DNA of 64,000 bases from Paroedura picta. Its lineage: Eukaryota; Chordata; Lepidosauria; Squamata; Gekkonidae. This document shows positions 22,111 through 34,579 of the stretch, piece after piece; the stretch's first letter is position 1; each line of letters starts with the position of its first letter. The DNA is taken from assembly GCF_049243985.1 (NCBI RefSeq), contig NC_135384.1:11714501-11778500 (forward strand), in the 5' to 3' direction. The notes under the pieces are model-generated. The model saw only the letters and a program-made list of their open reading frames with translations, searched no databases and was not told the DNA's origin. The position numbers were made by a program, and so were the translations under genes.

Positions 22111-23160
22111 CTCTGTGGAGGAAAAGATAAGGACCCCCCTTTTGCGTGGGGCAAAGAAAGGAGAACCTCACCCTTCCCCCGCCCACACACACATTCTATT
22201 GCTCTAATAAAATGTTCAGCTCCTTATGGATACATTCATCCTTAATATAATTTCAATGAAGGCGTTGTGTAAGATAACCAGAGTTGAAGGGAGGTACAGC
22301 AGGATGTGCCGCCACTGTGGTGGTGGCAGCAGCTCCCCTCCCTCCCTCCCTCTGACTGGGCTCACCATCGCTTCCCAGGCGTGGGCCCAGCGGTTTCCCA
22401 CCTGCATGGTTGGCAAAGGTTAGGTGGGGGCTGAGGGTGGGCCTCTGCCTGGTGTGCCTGAGCAGGCCAGCCACAGGACCAGCCAGACAAAGCACCACTG
22501 CCAGCTATCCTGCTGGCCGGGGGGCAGGGAGGGAGGGAGGTGGCCATGGCTGGCCCATGGCTGAAGCGGGACTTTCAAGAACCCGTACGGGACACGGGGC
22601 AATATCTTCAGATGCATGAGTGTCCCGCAGAAGTCAGGACAGATGGGCACCTTAGCGGTGTGGAGTATCCTGGATCATGTGTTGTCTGATCATGTGTTGT
22701 CTCATTACCAAAGGGCCTCCAAGGAAAGAGACAATCCTGCATTTGATTCCCAGGTGCTCGGCTTTAGCCTGCAGGCGAGGGCACCCTGCATCTGCCTTCC
22801 TGTCACCAGAAAACCCAAGCCTTTTTCTCTAGCAAATCTTTCCTCGGGAGTGGGCACAGAGGCTCGGAAAAAGGGTGAGTCAGCCTCTGCAAGGAAAATG
22901 ATACTTTAGCAATGTGTAAGTCCTCTTATTCCTTAATGGGAACATATTAGTTCCGGAGAACACAGGATATCTGTTGTGGTGGACACAACCCTTACAGAGG
23001 TTTGCTTGTTACCCACTAAGGGTGGAAAACCTCCTACATTTAGCTCTCCGTGCCTACCACAGCTCTGGCAGCTGGTGGGAGATAAGTAAAGTTTTGGTTG
23101 TTTCTTTTTAATGACAACCAGTATGACAGGATTCCATTTGGAAGGGACATCACACTGCTC
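22111..23160. other. Intergenic DNA, no gene seen
   Basis: The segment 22617-22655 (GAGTGTCCCGCAGAAGTCAG...) has a diverged twin at 29858-29896, so part of this is an unnamed repeat. No exon recognised. Confidence 0.4.
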
Positions 23161-23162
23161 TA

Positions 23163-23410
23163 GAATCATAGAATCATAGAGCTGGAAGAGAGGCCTCCGG
23201 GGTCATCTGGTCCAACCCCTGCAGAATGCAGGACATTCATAACTTCCTGCCCACCTACAGTGACCCCAATTCCATGCCCCCTGCCAAGGAATCTCTGGCC
23301 ACTCTGACCTGGAGGAAATTCTTCTCCAGACCCCAAAGTGGTGATTGGCTCTAGGAATAGGTGGAACCTGTATGGCAAAATCATAATGTTTCTCGTGATT
23401 CCTAGAGTGG
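23163..23410 (-). repeat. CR1 LINE 3' fragment
   Basis: The inverted text ends in CTATGATTCTATGATTCTAG and contains GGGGTTGGACCAGATGACCC, the hallmark 3' end of CR1 retroposons. Confidence 0.8.
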
Positions 23411-23539
23411 TAAGACAGCATTTCTGGGCTTTCCCTGGAAGCGATAATGATTTTGAGCCAAGGGTGTCCCCCACATCCCCTCCTCCCCCTATCCTTCATT
23501 CAGAAAGTGATCTGCTGTAAATTCTGATAATTTGCATTC

Positions 23540-24008
23540 AAAGTGGGAGAACAGACTCCTCTGGTCGGTTTGCCTCACAGTACACAAGAAACCACACTGT
23601 GTTGGCCATAGGGCCGTTCCCGGCCCTAGGGAAGCACACCTAGCCTCGACCAGGGCCAGGGCCTTTTCGGTCTTGGCCCCCACCTGGTGGAATGAGCTCC
23701 CGGGAGAGCCGCGGGCCCTGCGGGACCTTTCAACGTTCCGCAGGGCCTGCAAGACGGAGCTCTTCCGCCAGGTCTATGGTTGAGGCTGGGGCTGCTGTGG
23801 TACATCGACTGCTCTCCCCCAGGCTTCTTCTTGAACACCGTTGACCTCCTTCTCTCCCCCCCCTTTTTAAGAAGGGGGGTAGGAAGGGGATTTTATTATT
23901 GTGCCACCATGCTGTTATGTTTTTAAGTCTTTTAATGGGAGTTTTAATGGGGTTTTAAGACACTGTAACCCATCACGAGCCATTTGGAAGTGGCGGGAAA
24001 TAAATCGA
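23540..24008 (+). repeat. L2-like LINE, 3' end with coding remnant
   Basis: Translation gives RARAFSVLAPTWWNELPGEP and STFRRACKTELFRQVYG, the C terminus typical of L2/CR1-group reverse-transcriptase ORFs in reptiles. It is followed by a 3' UTR ending AAATAAATCGAAATAATAAT. It is a 5'-truncated copy. Confidence 0.75.
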
Positions 24009-24039
<31 letters not shown>

Positions 24040-24086
24040 TAATATAATATAATATAATATAATATAATATAATATAATATAATATA

Positions 24087-24148
<62 letters not shown>
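24009..24148 (+). repeat. (AAT)n / (AATAT)n microsatellite
   Basis: AAT units, then about twelve ATAAT/AATAT pentamers, then AAT units again. It has grown from the 3' tail of the LINE at 23540. Confidence 0.9.
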
Positions 24149-24149
24149 G

Positions 24150-25200
24150 GCTGGTATAACCCTGCCTGATGATTCTACATTGGGCTCTTGTACATTTTTG
24201 AATCAGGAATTAAAGAAAGTCCCAAAAATGGTGGCAGGAGGAGAAGGCCTTTAGAACAAGCGATTTGGGCATACCTTTACAGGTCTAAACAGGTGTACCC
24301 AAAGCCCTACTCAAACCTGCTTAGCGGGTCTTAATCCCAGGAAAGTATTTTTCGGTGTCAGCAAGATTTACCATTCAGGCAGCATCTGTATTCCGTCCAA
24401 TGAAAGGAAGCAGAGGGAACTCGACAGCGAAGCGCAGAAGGCTCCTTTTGCTTAGCCAGTGGAAAAATAAGTCTCCTCTGCCCCGTGGCAGATGCAAACA
24501 CGTGAGGCCTGAGCAGCACAGGCAACAGAGGTTTACGCAGTTGCCCGGGCAATCATCTTCCCTTCCTCCTCATCCCCTTTGCCCTGCTTTGCGTGCGAGG
24601 ATTGTCCTCAGATTGGGTTCCTCGCAGACGCATACGATCGATCATCGCAAGTGGCACGCAACGGCTGCCCAGTATAGGAAGGGCAAACATTTCTGGCTTT
24701 GCTTGTAACAGGAGAATATTCTTGAGAAGCTCTGGGAGGGTCTCCCTGGTGCCCTTTGAGGAAGGGCTGCAGCATCAGTGAAAGAAGGGAGATCTTTCCT
24801 TTCAGGCTGAAGTTTGGCAAGCCGCAGGATTACTGCGCTGATAAAACTCTTGAGTGTCGTTTCAACCCCTTGAATTCTAAAAATCTGGTCATTATTTCTT
24901 TAAAAAAAGAACTTCAGTTATTCTATGTAGTTATAAATTCCAAGTCCCTATCCATTTTGCGTGTTAATGTAATAAGGAGGCTATATGCTTTCCTTTTCCA
25001 CGTCTGGCTTGCCATCTCCAGCCCTGAGGGTTAGCATATCTTAATATATTTCTTGCTGCTTTTTAGATTTAAGCCATGCCTACACTAGGATCGAGTCCCA
25101 GGCATTCCCTTGCAAAGATAAATGCTAGAGGAAGCCTCCTACACAGCTGGAGGTATGTAGCACATGCCCCGGTCTCCTACTATAGCTATACAACTTGGAC
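24150..25200. other. Intergenic DNA, no gene seen
   Basis: CpG density is moderately raised at 24390-24680, which might mark a regulatory element. No exon recognised. Confidence 0.3.
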
Positions 25201-25204
25201 TTCT

Positions 25205-25440
25205 GCTGGTGCTCAGTAAATAGGGTTGACAGCTCTGGGTTGGGAAATACCTGGAGATTTTGGGGGTGGAGTTGGGATTGGTTGGGATTTGGGGTGGGGA
25301 GGAACCTCAGTGAAGAATGCTATGGAGTCTACCCCCCCAAAGCAGTCATTTTGTCCAGGGGAACTGATCTCTGTCACCTGGAGAAGAGCTAGAATTACAG
25401 AGGATCCCCAGGTCCCACCCGAAGACTGGTACCCCTATCA
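25205..25440 (+). repeat. GGTTGCCAAC-type repeat
   Basis: A near-complete copy from AGGGTTGACAGC to GACTGGTACCCCTATC, with GGTTGGGAAATACCTGGAGA and TCCAGGGGAACTGATCTCTG. Confidence 0.65.
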
Positions 25441-25467
25441 CTAGGACAAGATGGGGGAAATGTGCTG

Positions 25468-25528
25468 AAAACCTGGAAGTGACATCAGTTTGCCCTGGAA
25501 AACCTGGAAGTGACATCAGTTTGCCCTA
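25468..25528 (+). repeat. 31-bp tandem duplication
   Basis: AAAACCTGGAAGTGACATCA plus TTTGCCCT occurs twice in direct tandem with a period of 31 bp. It is a local duplication of GTGACATCA-type repeat text. Confidence 0.8.
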
Positions 25529-25549
25529 GAAGTCCCATTGGGCCAAGAG

Positions 25550-26690
25550 TACAATAGTTCTCCCCTCCCTCTGATTCCCACTGGGGCCAGGCACCAGCTG
25601 GCCAACTTACAATGAACTTGCCTGTAGGCCCCAAGCTGATGACTGCATCGTTCTGTTTTTACAAGGGGAAACAGTGAAATTCCATCCCCTCTCTGGGGGA
25701 AATCTGGAAAAGAAACGAGAAGAAGGAAATGTGGGAATGTGGATGTGAGAATATTTTTGACAAAAGGGTGCCCTTGAGCATGTACAAAATGCCTCAAGCT
25801 AACCAATAAATAACTGAAATGACCCTCTGAGCTTAAGGGTGAAGAATTTCAGGAATGAAGTCTCCTCAGGCTGACACTTAAAAAAAAATGCATGGATAAT
25901 TATCTCCCTTTTCGCGCATCTATTACTCAAAGGGTCTTTCTCTGGAAGCCGCTGGACATGTGAAAAGAAAAAGCAAGGCTGGTGGTGGTGGGGGGGGGAC
26001 CTCGCTGGTTCATGTCCTCTCTCTCCTGCCTGCCTCCAGAAGCTTGGAAACGGATCTCTAGCAGCATTAGAAGCGTGTCCATCCCATTCAGGCCCAAATC
26101 CCCATGAATTTTCCTAGCGTGTAAGAGAGGACGCTTGGCAAGGAATCAGAGCGCAGGCACTCAAGAGGCAGCTAAGTGCAGGGGCTGCAGGCGACCGTGT
26201 CCATCTTCCAGCAATGTCACATAAACATGGTGAAGGGCCAGTCTGCTGGACTACGGCATAAAGCCGGGTGTCTCCCAAGTGACCGTGATCAAAACAGTTT
26301 CCCACCATGTCTTTGTGGGCCCAACTAGCTTCTGTAAGCAGCACAACCAAGTATTGTCTGTGGAATTAGTTAGGCATGCTTTAGGAGGGGGGCATGAGTT
26401 GTTCTGATTGTACTGCACGTGTGCGCTGGGAAGAACAGGGCCAGAGTTAGGGTACAGAGGGCTGTGGCAGAGATGACAGATGCCTTTGGCTTGGCTCCTG
26501 TGATCCAGTTCCTCGTGAGCGAGAGGACTTCTGCCACAGAGTGCTTTTCCTCTTCGGTTCGTGCACGGGCTCCTGGGAAACTATTGACCTCAAGCCAATG
26601 GAAGTGTTGGTACAAGAGGACACATGCTCTGTAGCTGAGGCTGTCTAGCAAGCATGAAACTCATTCATAGGATCCAAGCCAACCTCTCTA
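25550..26690. other. Intergenic DNA, no gene seen
   Basis: Short frames only, no recognised motif or repeat. Confidence 0.35.
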
Positions 26691-26693
26691 GGG

Positions 26694-26829
26694 CAGGGGT
26701 TGTCAAACTGCGGCCCTCCAGATGTCCATGGACCACAATTCCCATGAGCCCCTGCCAGCATTTGCTGGCAGGGGCTCATGGGAATTGTAGTCCATGGACA
26801 TCTGGAGGGCCGCAGTTTGCCCACCCCTG
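26694..26829. mobile_element. Palindromic hAT MITE (CAGGGGTnGTCAA family)
   Basis: CAGGGGTTGTCAAACTGCGG at the left faces its inverse at the right, and the two halves pair almost completely around a TTTGCTGG centre. The target duplication is imperfect: CTCTAGGG / CCCTAGAG, 6 of 8. Full and deleted relatives occur at 33325 and 54980. Confidence 0.85.
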
Positions 26830-26839
26830 CCCTAGAGCA

Positions 26840-27870
26840 TCCAATCTTTGCCTCCTGCCCAGTCTAGGGGGTTCAGCCCGGTTGTGTACTGATGGGAACA
26901 GCTGAAGGGCCATGACATCTGCATTCCATATGCTACTGGCATGCAAGATTTATAGGGTGAAAGTTATCTGTTCTCTCCAAGGATGGTTGAAGGTTATCTC
27001 TGAGCATGTGGAAAGTGCTTTCCATCGCTCACAGCCGCGGTACTGATTTAGTGAAGAGGCAGGCAAAGCCAACCAGAGGAAAACTTAAGGCTTAAGCTTT
27101 GAGTGCCAGCCGCTGGTTGTGGAGTAGTACATGGAGACCAGACTATATTCAAATGCTTCATAGTGGAAAGTGACAACTGCCCCTTCTGGATGCCTCTTGC
27201 GCGTTCACACATTCCCAAGTGCTCCATGCGCATGACAGCATGCAGGGGACACATGAATGAGAGAGCAGAACGACCGTCTCCCTTTTCCCCTCCTTGGCTT
27301 TGTAGTCTCCCGTTCCGGAAACTGGCCAGGAAAATGAGATGGCAGCGTGGCTATTGAAGCTCTGACTGTAGGCAGTTCTAGGATTACTTCCTGCAAGCGC
27401 AGCCAGGGTCAATGAACAATTGTGCTGAGCTACCCAACTGACATCATGCAACTCCATCCACACTGACCATTTCACTGTAAAAGCTGGGATGGAACTGATC
27501 GTGTGGTGGCTGGTCTCAGTGCATTGTGCATTGTGTCCATGGAACCACACCACTGCATGACTGTGTGGACCGCTCAGTCCATGTCCATCCAGCCTACATG
27601 CTCGTCACAGTTGCTGCAGTCTTGCGACTTCATCTTCATTCAGACTCAGAAAAACTTTACTGGCATACAGATCTTCATTCAAGGTCATGTCCTCTTGAAA
27701 AGACGCCAGGAAAATTGCTTACAACATGGAGACCGACCCATTGGCAAACCACCGAGATGAGCAAAATTCAGGTTTGGGGAACTGCAGAGTGACGTCCGGT
27801 TTGTACCAAGTCTGTCCAGACTGGTTAGCTTGTGTGTGAAAAGCAGAGCGGTATTTATGTATACGCTGTT
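26840..27870. other. Intergenic DNA, no gene seen
   Basis: Short overlapping frames without domain features. Confidence 0.35.
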
Positions 27871-27876
27871 ACCGTT

Positions 27877-28078
27877 TAGGTTGGGAAATTCCTGGAGATG
27901 GGTGTGTGTGGAACCTGGAAAGAGTGTGGTTTGGGGAGGGAAGAGGCCTCAGCGCAATATAATGCCATACAGCCCAACTCTCAAAGGAACCACTTTCTCC
28001 AGGGGATCTCTGTTGCCCGGAAACTGTTTGTACTTCTAAGACATCTTCAACCCCAACCGGGAGACTGGTAACTCTATA
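27877..28078 (+). repeat. GGTTGCCAAC-type repeat
   Basis: Contains GGTTGGGAAATTCCTGGAGA, CTTTCTCCAGGGGATCTCTG and GGGAGACTGGTAACTCTA in the usual order. Confidence 0.6.
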
Positions 28079-28079
28079 G

Positions 28080-29440
28080 ATTAGGACATCAGCCTGTAAG
28101 GCGCCTCGAAAAGCAAAAAAAAAAAAAAAATCAAATAAATACCTAAATAGAAAGAGATCGTACTGAACTGCCTTTGTTTAGACCCTCGTAAACTTGACAT
28201 GGTTTAGGGCTTTAGCGTGTCTTAATCTGGCCTTGGCAGAGAGGGTGCTGGGAATGCGGTGCTGCTCTGATTCAAGGTCATTGAGAGGTTTCCTGGGTAT
28301 TTGGACACCCTGGGGAGCTGCGGGAAGGCGAAGGAAGGCTCAGGCAAGGTTTCAGCCCAGGGGCCTCTGCAGCTATAGGATGGCTCTATTTATTGCTTCG
28401 GCCCAAGGGAGACCACATAGTGAGGAGGTTCCGTCATCGACATGTGTTTAGGGGAGGGGGGGGACACACAAGGCACGCCTTCCCCCTCTCTCTACAAATG
28501 TGACCCAATTGTGGTGGGAAGTGGGATCGATCTAACCCGCTCCCAGATTTCTCTCTGGCTGCAGATTGATAGGTGCCCCTGCCCTGGGGGAGGCATCTTT
28601 TGTTTCCGTATCTGCAAAAGTTCACGTGCAAGGTTTAGGGCAGGAGTAGCAGGGTCGAGGAGAAGCCAGAGCCACCCTGCAGCACACTGTGCCAGAGAGG
28701 AGGACCCAGGAAAGGTTGTGAGAATGTGAGTGAGCATGCACGGCTGAGGTCCTGTCTGGCATCGTGACGTGGCTGCGTGGGGGCAATTTGTGGATACGTG
28801 TTGAAGGGCCCCTCTCTGAATTCTGTGTGTCTTGCAACCTTACTATCTTTCCCCCCCCCCTGCCTGTCTGCATGCCAAACAGCGAGCAGAATCAAAGCGG
28901 GGCTCTGTTCAAACGTGAATCTCATTCTGCACATTGTGCATGCGTCTTTGGCATTGTGCAAAGGGTGCATGAAAAAGCAGAATACTCTCGGGCTCTTTTA
29001 CACGCCTGGCTTATTGTTGTCTCTCTGCGCAGTCTGCCCTTGCCATTTTCTTGCTTGTGCGGCTTAATGGAACCTTGAGTTCACTCCCCTTATTGAAAAT
29101 GCTGGAAGGGAGATCAGTAGCCCCCCAGAGGCCACCACAATTTTTACAGGTAGGAGCATCAGAGCTTTGACCCTAAAAAAGCTTGATGGTGTCTAAGGTG
29201 CTGCTGGACGTCAATATACCTGTAGATTTTCTTTAGAAAATCCAGCTGCAAAAGCACCTTGGAAGTGCATTACTCAACGTGTGTGGAATGAGAGAGGGCT
29301 GCCAACCTCCAGGTGGCACCTGGAAATCACTTGGTATTACAATTGATCTCCAGGTGACCAAGATCAGACCCTTAGAGAAAATGTCTGCTTTGGACAGTGG
29401 ATTTTAAAAGCCACATAACTGCCAGAAGCTTTTTGAAACT
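28080..29440. other. Intergenic DNA, no gene seen
   Basis: Includes an A run at 28118-28134 and a C run at 28850. A short GTGTCTAAGGTGCTGCTGGAC piece near 29190 resembles the palindromic repeat at 45908. No exon recognised. Confidence 0.35.
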
Positions 29441-29449
29441 GTGACTTAG

Positions 29450-29640
29450 CAACCGGCTAGTAGTCCCTGGCCCCAGGGAAGTATATCTGGCCACAACCAC
29501 GGCCAGGATGTTTCTGGGCCTGGCCCCTACTTGGTGGAATGACCCCCCAGAGGAGATCCAGCCCTTGTCAAAACTGGCACATTTCCACCGGGACTGCAAG
29601 ACGGAGCTCTTCCACCAAGGTTTTAGCTGGGGCCGGTGAA
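29450..29640 (+). repeat. L2-like LINE fragment
   Basis: GGCCTGGCCCCTACTTGGTG and GACTGCAAGACGGAGCTCTT match the coding remnant at 23640-23760, so this is another 5'-truncated copy of the same family. Confidence 0.65.
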
Positions 29641-29709
29641 TTAACGTCAAATTGGCCCTCCAGTAGAAACCACTCATGGAGAATATCAATATGATTCTAC
29701 CCGCACACA

Positions 29710-29732
29710 CACACACACACACCTTTCCAAAC
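29710..29732 (+). repeat. (CA)n microsatellite
   Basis: About ten CA units. Confidence 0.7.
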
Positions 29733-29759
29733 AACCAAGGGGGAAAGTTGCCTGCCATT

Positions 29760-31080
29760 TGTAAATTATTACATTATGTTATGCTGGCCACTAGCTAGCC
29801 ACTAGCAGGACTTTTGATGACCTAGACGAAATGCAGGACTATTTCCTCAAAGGCGGGAGTGTCCCGCAAAAGTCAGGAAAGATGGTCAGCTTAGTTTAAG
29901 GAACATGTTTTCTAAACTGCTAAGACGATGGAGGAACTGTCTAGACAGCAAATCAAAGCAACATGAATTCTCCAGCTCTCCAATGTGTTGTCAAAAATAT
30001 GGACATAACGTGGAACTGAACTAAGCCATGGAATGCCATAGAATCTCACTAGTGTCTCATGGGCAAAATATGTGTTTGCTTCATTATAATATCTTACGAA
30101 AGGCAAATTAGTCCTTCTGTTTCTCAGTTATTGTTACATTCTGGTGTGATTAACATTTTCTGCTCATTGCTGAAGGTTGACCTTATCAACCAGTGATAAT
30201 ATTTGACCACATTAGACACTGAAGGTATAGAGTTGAAGCCAGCAGAACATTTGTGCTTCAACTTGAGTTCTTGGGGTGGTTAAAACACTAGAAAGAGCCT
30301 AATGCAGCCACTTACACTATTGCATCTTTACTTGTGTCTTTGTTTATGCAAGGTATTTCTGGGTACCATGATATGTAGGGAACAAAGTGCCAGGTTTTGC
30401 ACAAGACATTCCACAGGTGGAACTATGGCAAGACCATTTCTGTTTCTGCATGTGTATCACTAGAACCAAACCAAGGACTTCCTTTGTCACCTGGGCTTTT
30501 TACTTGTTTTTAGTGGTTTTACATAATTTTGGGGGAATCTCATTAGTTGTTCTTGATATTGCATGCTGTTTGAGATGGATTTTCTCTTTTGTGTTATACC
30601 TGCACTGGGTAGGGTTCCCAGTCCTGCTCTGGCATATGCCAGGAGGTTCGGGAGGGGGTAATGCCCAGGAAAGATGAGATTTGGGGGGGATGTGTCATCA
30701 CTTTCAGCAGATGCTGTTGGAGTTTACTATTCATGGAAAACAACATAATATACTAGGGGAATAAAATACTGGGGAAGATAGCTAGATTGCCACTATTTTT
30801 CATTCCCTTACCCATTTTTTTCTTCCACTCCTCTAATTAGCAATGGTGAGGGAATCGAAGGGGTGTGTGGGTTTGACAATGCCAAGGGTGCCAATGTCCT
30901 TGTGCTGGCTTTACTTTAATTGTTGGCTAAAGCTGGATTTATGTACAAGCTATGCAAACTGCAGTTAAGGGGTTCAGATTATGAGCAACCTCTAAATTAG
31001 AGACTATTAGATTATGAGCAAGAGTATTAGATTATGAGCAACCTTTACATTAGAGATTATTTATTCTAAAATTTTAATTT
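29760..31080. other. Intergenic DNA, no gene seen
   Basis: Includes the twin of the 22617 repeat at 29858-29896 and a partial GGTTGCCAAC-type repeat near 30608-30700. A tandemly echoed phrase TAGATTATGAGCAA lies at 30970-31045. Confidence 0.35.
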
Positions 31081-31099
31081 TATTAGGTTTTAGATTGCA

Positions 31100-31315
31100 T
31101 TTTAAGATTTTATGTAATTTAAATATGTGGCCATCCACCCTGAGTCTGCCGAGGCAGGGGGGAATAAAAGTCTAATAATTAATAATAATAAAAATAAATA
31201 CCAAAGATCTCACTCACCATTTCTTAGTAACACCGTAAGGCCTTTTACATTGGGCCTCAAAATATTTGAATCCACCTCTTTAGGGATAATGATTTTTAAA
31301 GAGGCTTTTTTGCAA

Positions 31316-31350
<35 letters not shown>

Positions 31351-31375
31351 GTATGTATGTATGTATGTATGTTTT
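31100..31375 (+). repeat. LINE tail and tetranucleotide repeats
   Basis: GTGGCCATCCACCCTGAGTC followed by an AATAATAATA tail looks like a LINE 3' end. At 31312-31372 an AAAT block passes into a GTAT block. Confidence 0.6.
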
Positions 31376-31836
31376 GTTCTTGGATCATTTTCTCTGCTGA
31401 GAGCTCAATCTTTTAAGGGAAAAAGTAAATTAATAAGTCTTAATCAAAAGACCGTGAGGTCATCGTATTACAATCTAAGGTCCTTGCGTCATGAGATCTG
31501 CAATGTGAGTCTGGGGTCCCCCTGACCTTCACATCTGATGAGATTTGCCTTGCAAATGATTCGGCCTCCCTTATCCCAATATCCAGTGCTATCTTAGATA
31601 ATAAAAAAGGCTGAGGGATCCAGCTGTTTGTTCTTCCACCAGTTCTACATGTCTGCCCTCCCACCCATGTTACATGCTTCGTGCAGCAAGAACAAAAGGA
31701 AGCTTCATTCCTTGTTCACCCTAGTATGGGGAGGTACCTTGGTCTGACCACAGGGCTGTGAATCCACAAGACTGGCTCTCTTTTCAGTTCTGGGATAACG
31801 GAAAGTATACTTTTGTATTTCTTCCAGTGTCTGGCC

Positions 31837-34021
31837 ATGGATCTGACCTTGGGCATGGAAGCTCAGGCGCTTCTAGAAGACATGTTGGAGATCACTTCCC
31901 AGAATCTGGTACACATGGAAGTGACTGAGCACTACCAGGTCATCAAGGAACTAGGCAAGGGGAAATATGGACAGGTGGTACTCGTGACACACAGGAAGAG
32001 GGGTAAGGATCGGCCTTGTTGCATGCTCTGGTAATGCCGCTCTCTCATAGACCTTTCGCATTGCTTAGACATGCATGGCAGGGGAAATGCCTGAAAAGGG
32101 AGTTCAATTCCTTGTTTGGTGATTGTTTTTGGAGAAGAAGGATTGGACTAACCAATCCGGTGGGATCGGCGGGGCAAATTTTATTGCTTGCTGACTGTGG
32201 CAAACACATCGGGTACAATGGAGACCATTTTGAGGGGTGTAAAGGCAGCGTAGGAAGTGATGTGAAAATCCTCTGCCCAAGATCCTGCATAGCTGCTGCC
32301 AGTTTAAGCAGATAATCCGGACTTTGGTGGACCAGTGGTGATCTAGCAGAATGCAGCGTCATGTATTCACTATTGTAGGGAAAATACTAATTTGCAGAGG
32401 TTTTTAAAACTACTTATAAAGTTGTCTTAGGCTGCATGTGCGCCATGTTTCCAGTGTTTGTCTGTTGCGCAAGTACATATATTGGCATGAGGTGGTGTTC
32501 ATGTCTCTGTGTCCCGCATGTTTACCTTCCTCAGGGACCCCCATGGCTCTCAAGCTTCTGCCTAAGGCCAGCACCAAGCTGCAGAACTTCTTGTACGAAT
32601 ACTGCGTGGCCCTCTCCCTCTCCGCCCACCCTGCCATCATAGGCATGTTCGGCATTGCCATCGAGTCCAGCCAGCACTATGGCTTCCTGTACGAGGCAGC
32701 CCTGCACCGAGATCTCATCTCCATCATCAAGCCTAAGGTAAGACACATGGAAGCTTGCTAGACCAACACTAAGACTGCAATCCCAAAGACGCTTTCCTGG
32801 GAGTAAGTCCCCTTGAATAACAGGGGACTTGCTTCTGACTGCTCCCAGAGGGTCTATCCATAAGAGGTTAGATAGTGTGTGATTGTTGCACTACAGAAAT
32901 AATGTACAACCAGATTGTCTTGTCTGTAATAGGACACAGCTGTGAATCATTATGATAGTGTTAAAGACGCAGGGAAAAAAATTCTAACGCTTTTGACCTC
33001 TTTATTATATGAGCTCAGGAGACAATACAAGCAGAATCTTGCAGGGTTCCCCAGGCTCCACTTCTAAAATTTCTAGGTATCTCCCAACCCAGAACTGGCC
33101 ACCCCAGCAGTCGGTCAGATGGGCTTCCCTAGTTCCCAGTGCTGCTTTTCTACTGTGGCGATGTGGGGGCGGGGGGGGGGCAGATGTCTGCATGATGATT
33201 GTGAACTGCCCAGAACCTGCTCGAAAAAGGAGGAAGAGCAGAATACAAATCTAATAAATATAATAAAAGTCTTCAGACATTGTGATCCCAGACAATTCAG
33301 CACGATCAAGTTCGCAGTCTAGAACAGGGGTGGTCAAACTGTGAGGGGTTCATGGGAATTGTAGTCCATGGATATCTGGAGGGCTACAGTTTGACTACCC
33401 CTGGTCTAGAAGCTAGTTCCTAGATCAGTTGCAGTAAACATGATGCCTCTCTTCTCTGACTAGGCTGGCATTCCGGAGCCGGCAGCCAAACTCTGTGCCA
33501 AACAGCTGGTAAGCGCGCTGGAATTCATCCATAGCCGGGGTCTTGTGTACCGAGACGTCAAGCCGGAAAACATCCTACTTTTTGACCGCCATTGCCACTG
33601 CATTAAACTGACAGATTTTGGCCTGACGCGACCACAAGGCACTCTGCTGCGTCTCGTGGCTGGGGTAATCCCCTACACTGCACCCGAGCTCAGCCGGGGC
33701 ACCGGTGACACCCCAGGTCTGCCCATTGATGCCAGCCTGGATGCTTGGGCTTTGGGGGTGCTGATCTTCTGCTTGCTCACCGGTTACTTCCCTTGGGAGA
33801 AGACAGTTCCTGAAGATTCCTTCTTTGAGGACTTTGTGATATGGCAAGAATCTGGTCTGGAGGAAGACCTGCCTTTTCACTGGCGCCCGCTCTCAAGAGA
33901 TGCCATCTCGATGCTGCAGAAACTCCTAGCCTTGGAACCAGCCAAACGGGGCCCGCTCCGCTGTGTACTCAGCTACCTTGACCGGCCGTGGCGAGCAGAG
34001 CTGGGGACCAAAGGTCACTAG
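31837..34021 (+). CDS. SBK-family serine/threonine kinase (SBK2/SBK3-like), 3 exons
   Basis: Coding exons are 31837-32002, 32535-32737 and 33464-34021 (308 residues). All junctions have GT/AG and fit phases 1 and 0. An acceptor at 31826-31827 shows an untranslated upstream exon, and the ATG sits in a good Kozak context (GGCCATGG). The product is almost all kinase domain: glycine loop GKGKYGQV (from Gly40), ATP-binding Lys62 in ALK, Glu77 in the C helix, catalytic loop YRDVKPEN (Asp154, Lys156, Asn159), DFG 174-176 and APE 196-198. YRD instead of HRD, LLTGYFPW, and GTLLRL..G.IPYTAPEL are typical of SBK2/SBK3. It is shorter at the C terminus than I recall for human SBK2 (about 348). SBK proteins are a small SH3-binding-kinase family with poorly known substrates. 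Orthology to SBK2 or SBK3 cannot be decided here. Confidence 0.93.
32775..32855 (+). repeat. CTGGGAGTAAGTCC repeat fragment
   Basis: Lies in the second SBK intron. The phrase TCCTGGGAGTAAGTCC also occurs at 16613, so this is dispersed repeat text. Confidence 0.45.
33030..33280. repeat. Repeat patchwork in the second SBK intron
   Basis: The left part is an inverted fragment of the GGTTGCCAAC-type repeat (GGTATCTCCCAACCCAGAAC). The right part, GTGAACTGCCCAGAACC to AATAAATATAATA, is a LINE 3' tail. Confidence 0.5.
33325..33403. mobile_element. hAT MITE (CAGGGGTnGTCAA family), internally deleted
   Basis: The ends are CAGGGGTGGTCAAACTG and CAGTTTGACTACCCCTG. The perfect 8-bp target duplication GTCTAGAA lies at 33317-33324 and 33404-33411. 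At 79 bp it is much shorter than the 136-bp relatives. It ends about 60 bp before the last SBK exon. Confidence 0.9.
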
Positions 34022-34579
34022 CAACAATGTCATTGTGCCAAAATGAATTTCATAGGGATGAGCAAAAAGTTCAGTAATTTTTTCCTACTATGTATTTGCT
34101 TGTGAACAATCCAAATTTATATTTCAGTTTTGATGGACATGGAGCACAGGTTAACAACTTAAGAATTCAGATCAGCCATATTTTGATCCTGTCCCTATAA
34201 TTTTGCAAAGGACAGAAATTATCACCATCTGTCCTTTATTCAAAGCTGGCTTTAAAAAAATCAAGTCATAGCATCTTTTTTTAAGTCTAAAAATTTGAAG
34301 CATCCCAGCCTTCTGATCTGAAAAGATATATTCAGATATTAAAAATATGGCTATTTTTGAAACTTTACAGAGTGTCATTTCTGTTCCACAAGGCAGGCCT
34401 TCAGTCTGCAAGGCCTGCTCCAGTTGTCCTTTTTGATACCAGTTATAAAGCACACATAGCAAGATCGCAGTGGTGGCATGCATGTCTGGACATATGCCCA
34501 GGTGATCATCTCATGGCCAACAAGGTTCCACAAAGTGATTCCCAGTTTTTCATAACCCCCTTTTGTTGGTTTGTTTTGG

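Noticed and set aside
23163-24148. Possible host gene with a tryptophan-rich motif (PTWWNELP)
   Set aside because: The motif is the C terminus of an L2-like LINE ORF and recurs at 29500 and 39800.
26694-26829. Possible microRNA-like hairpin
   Set aside because: The perfect arms are the two halves of a hAT MITE with relatives at 33325 and 54980, not a single hairpin gene.
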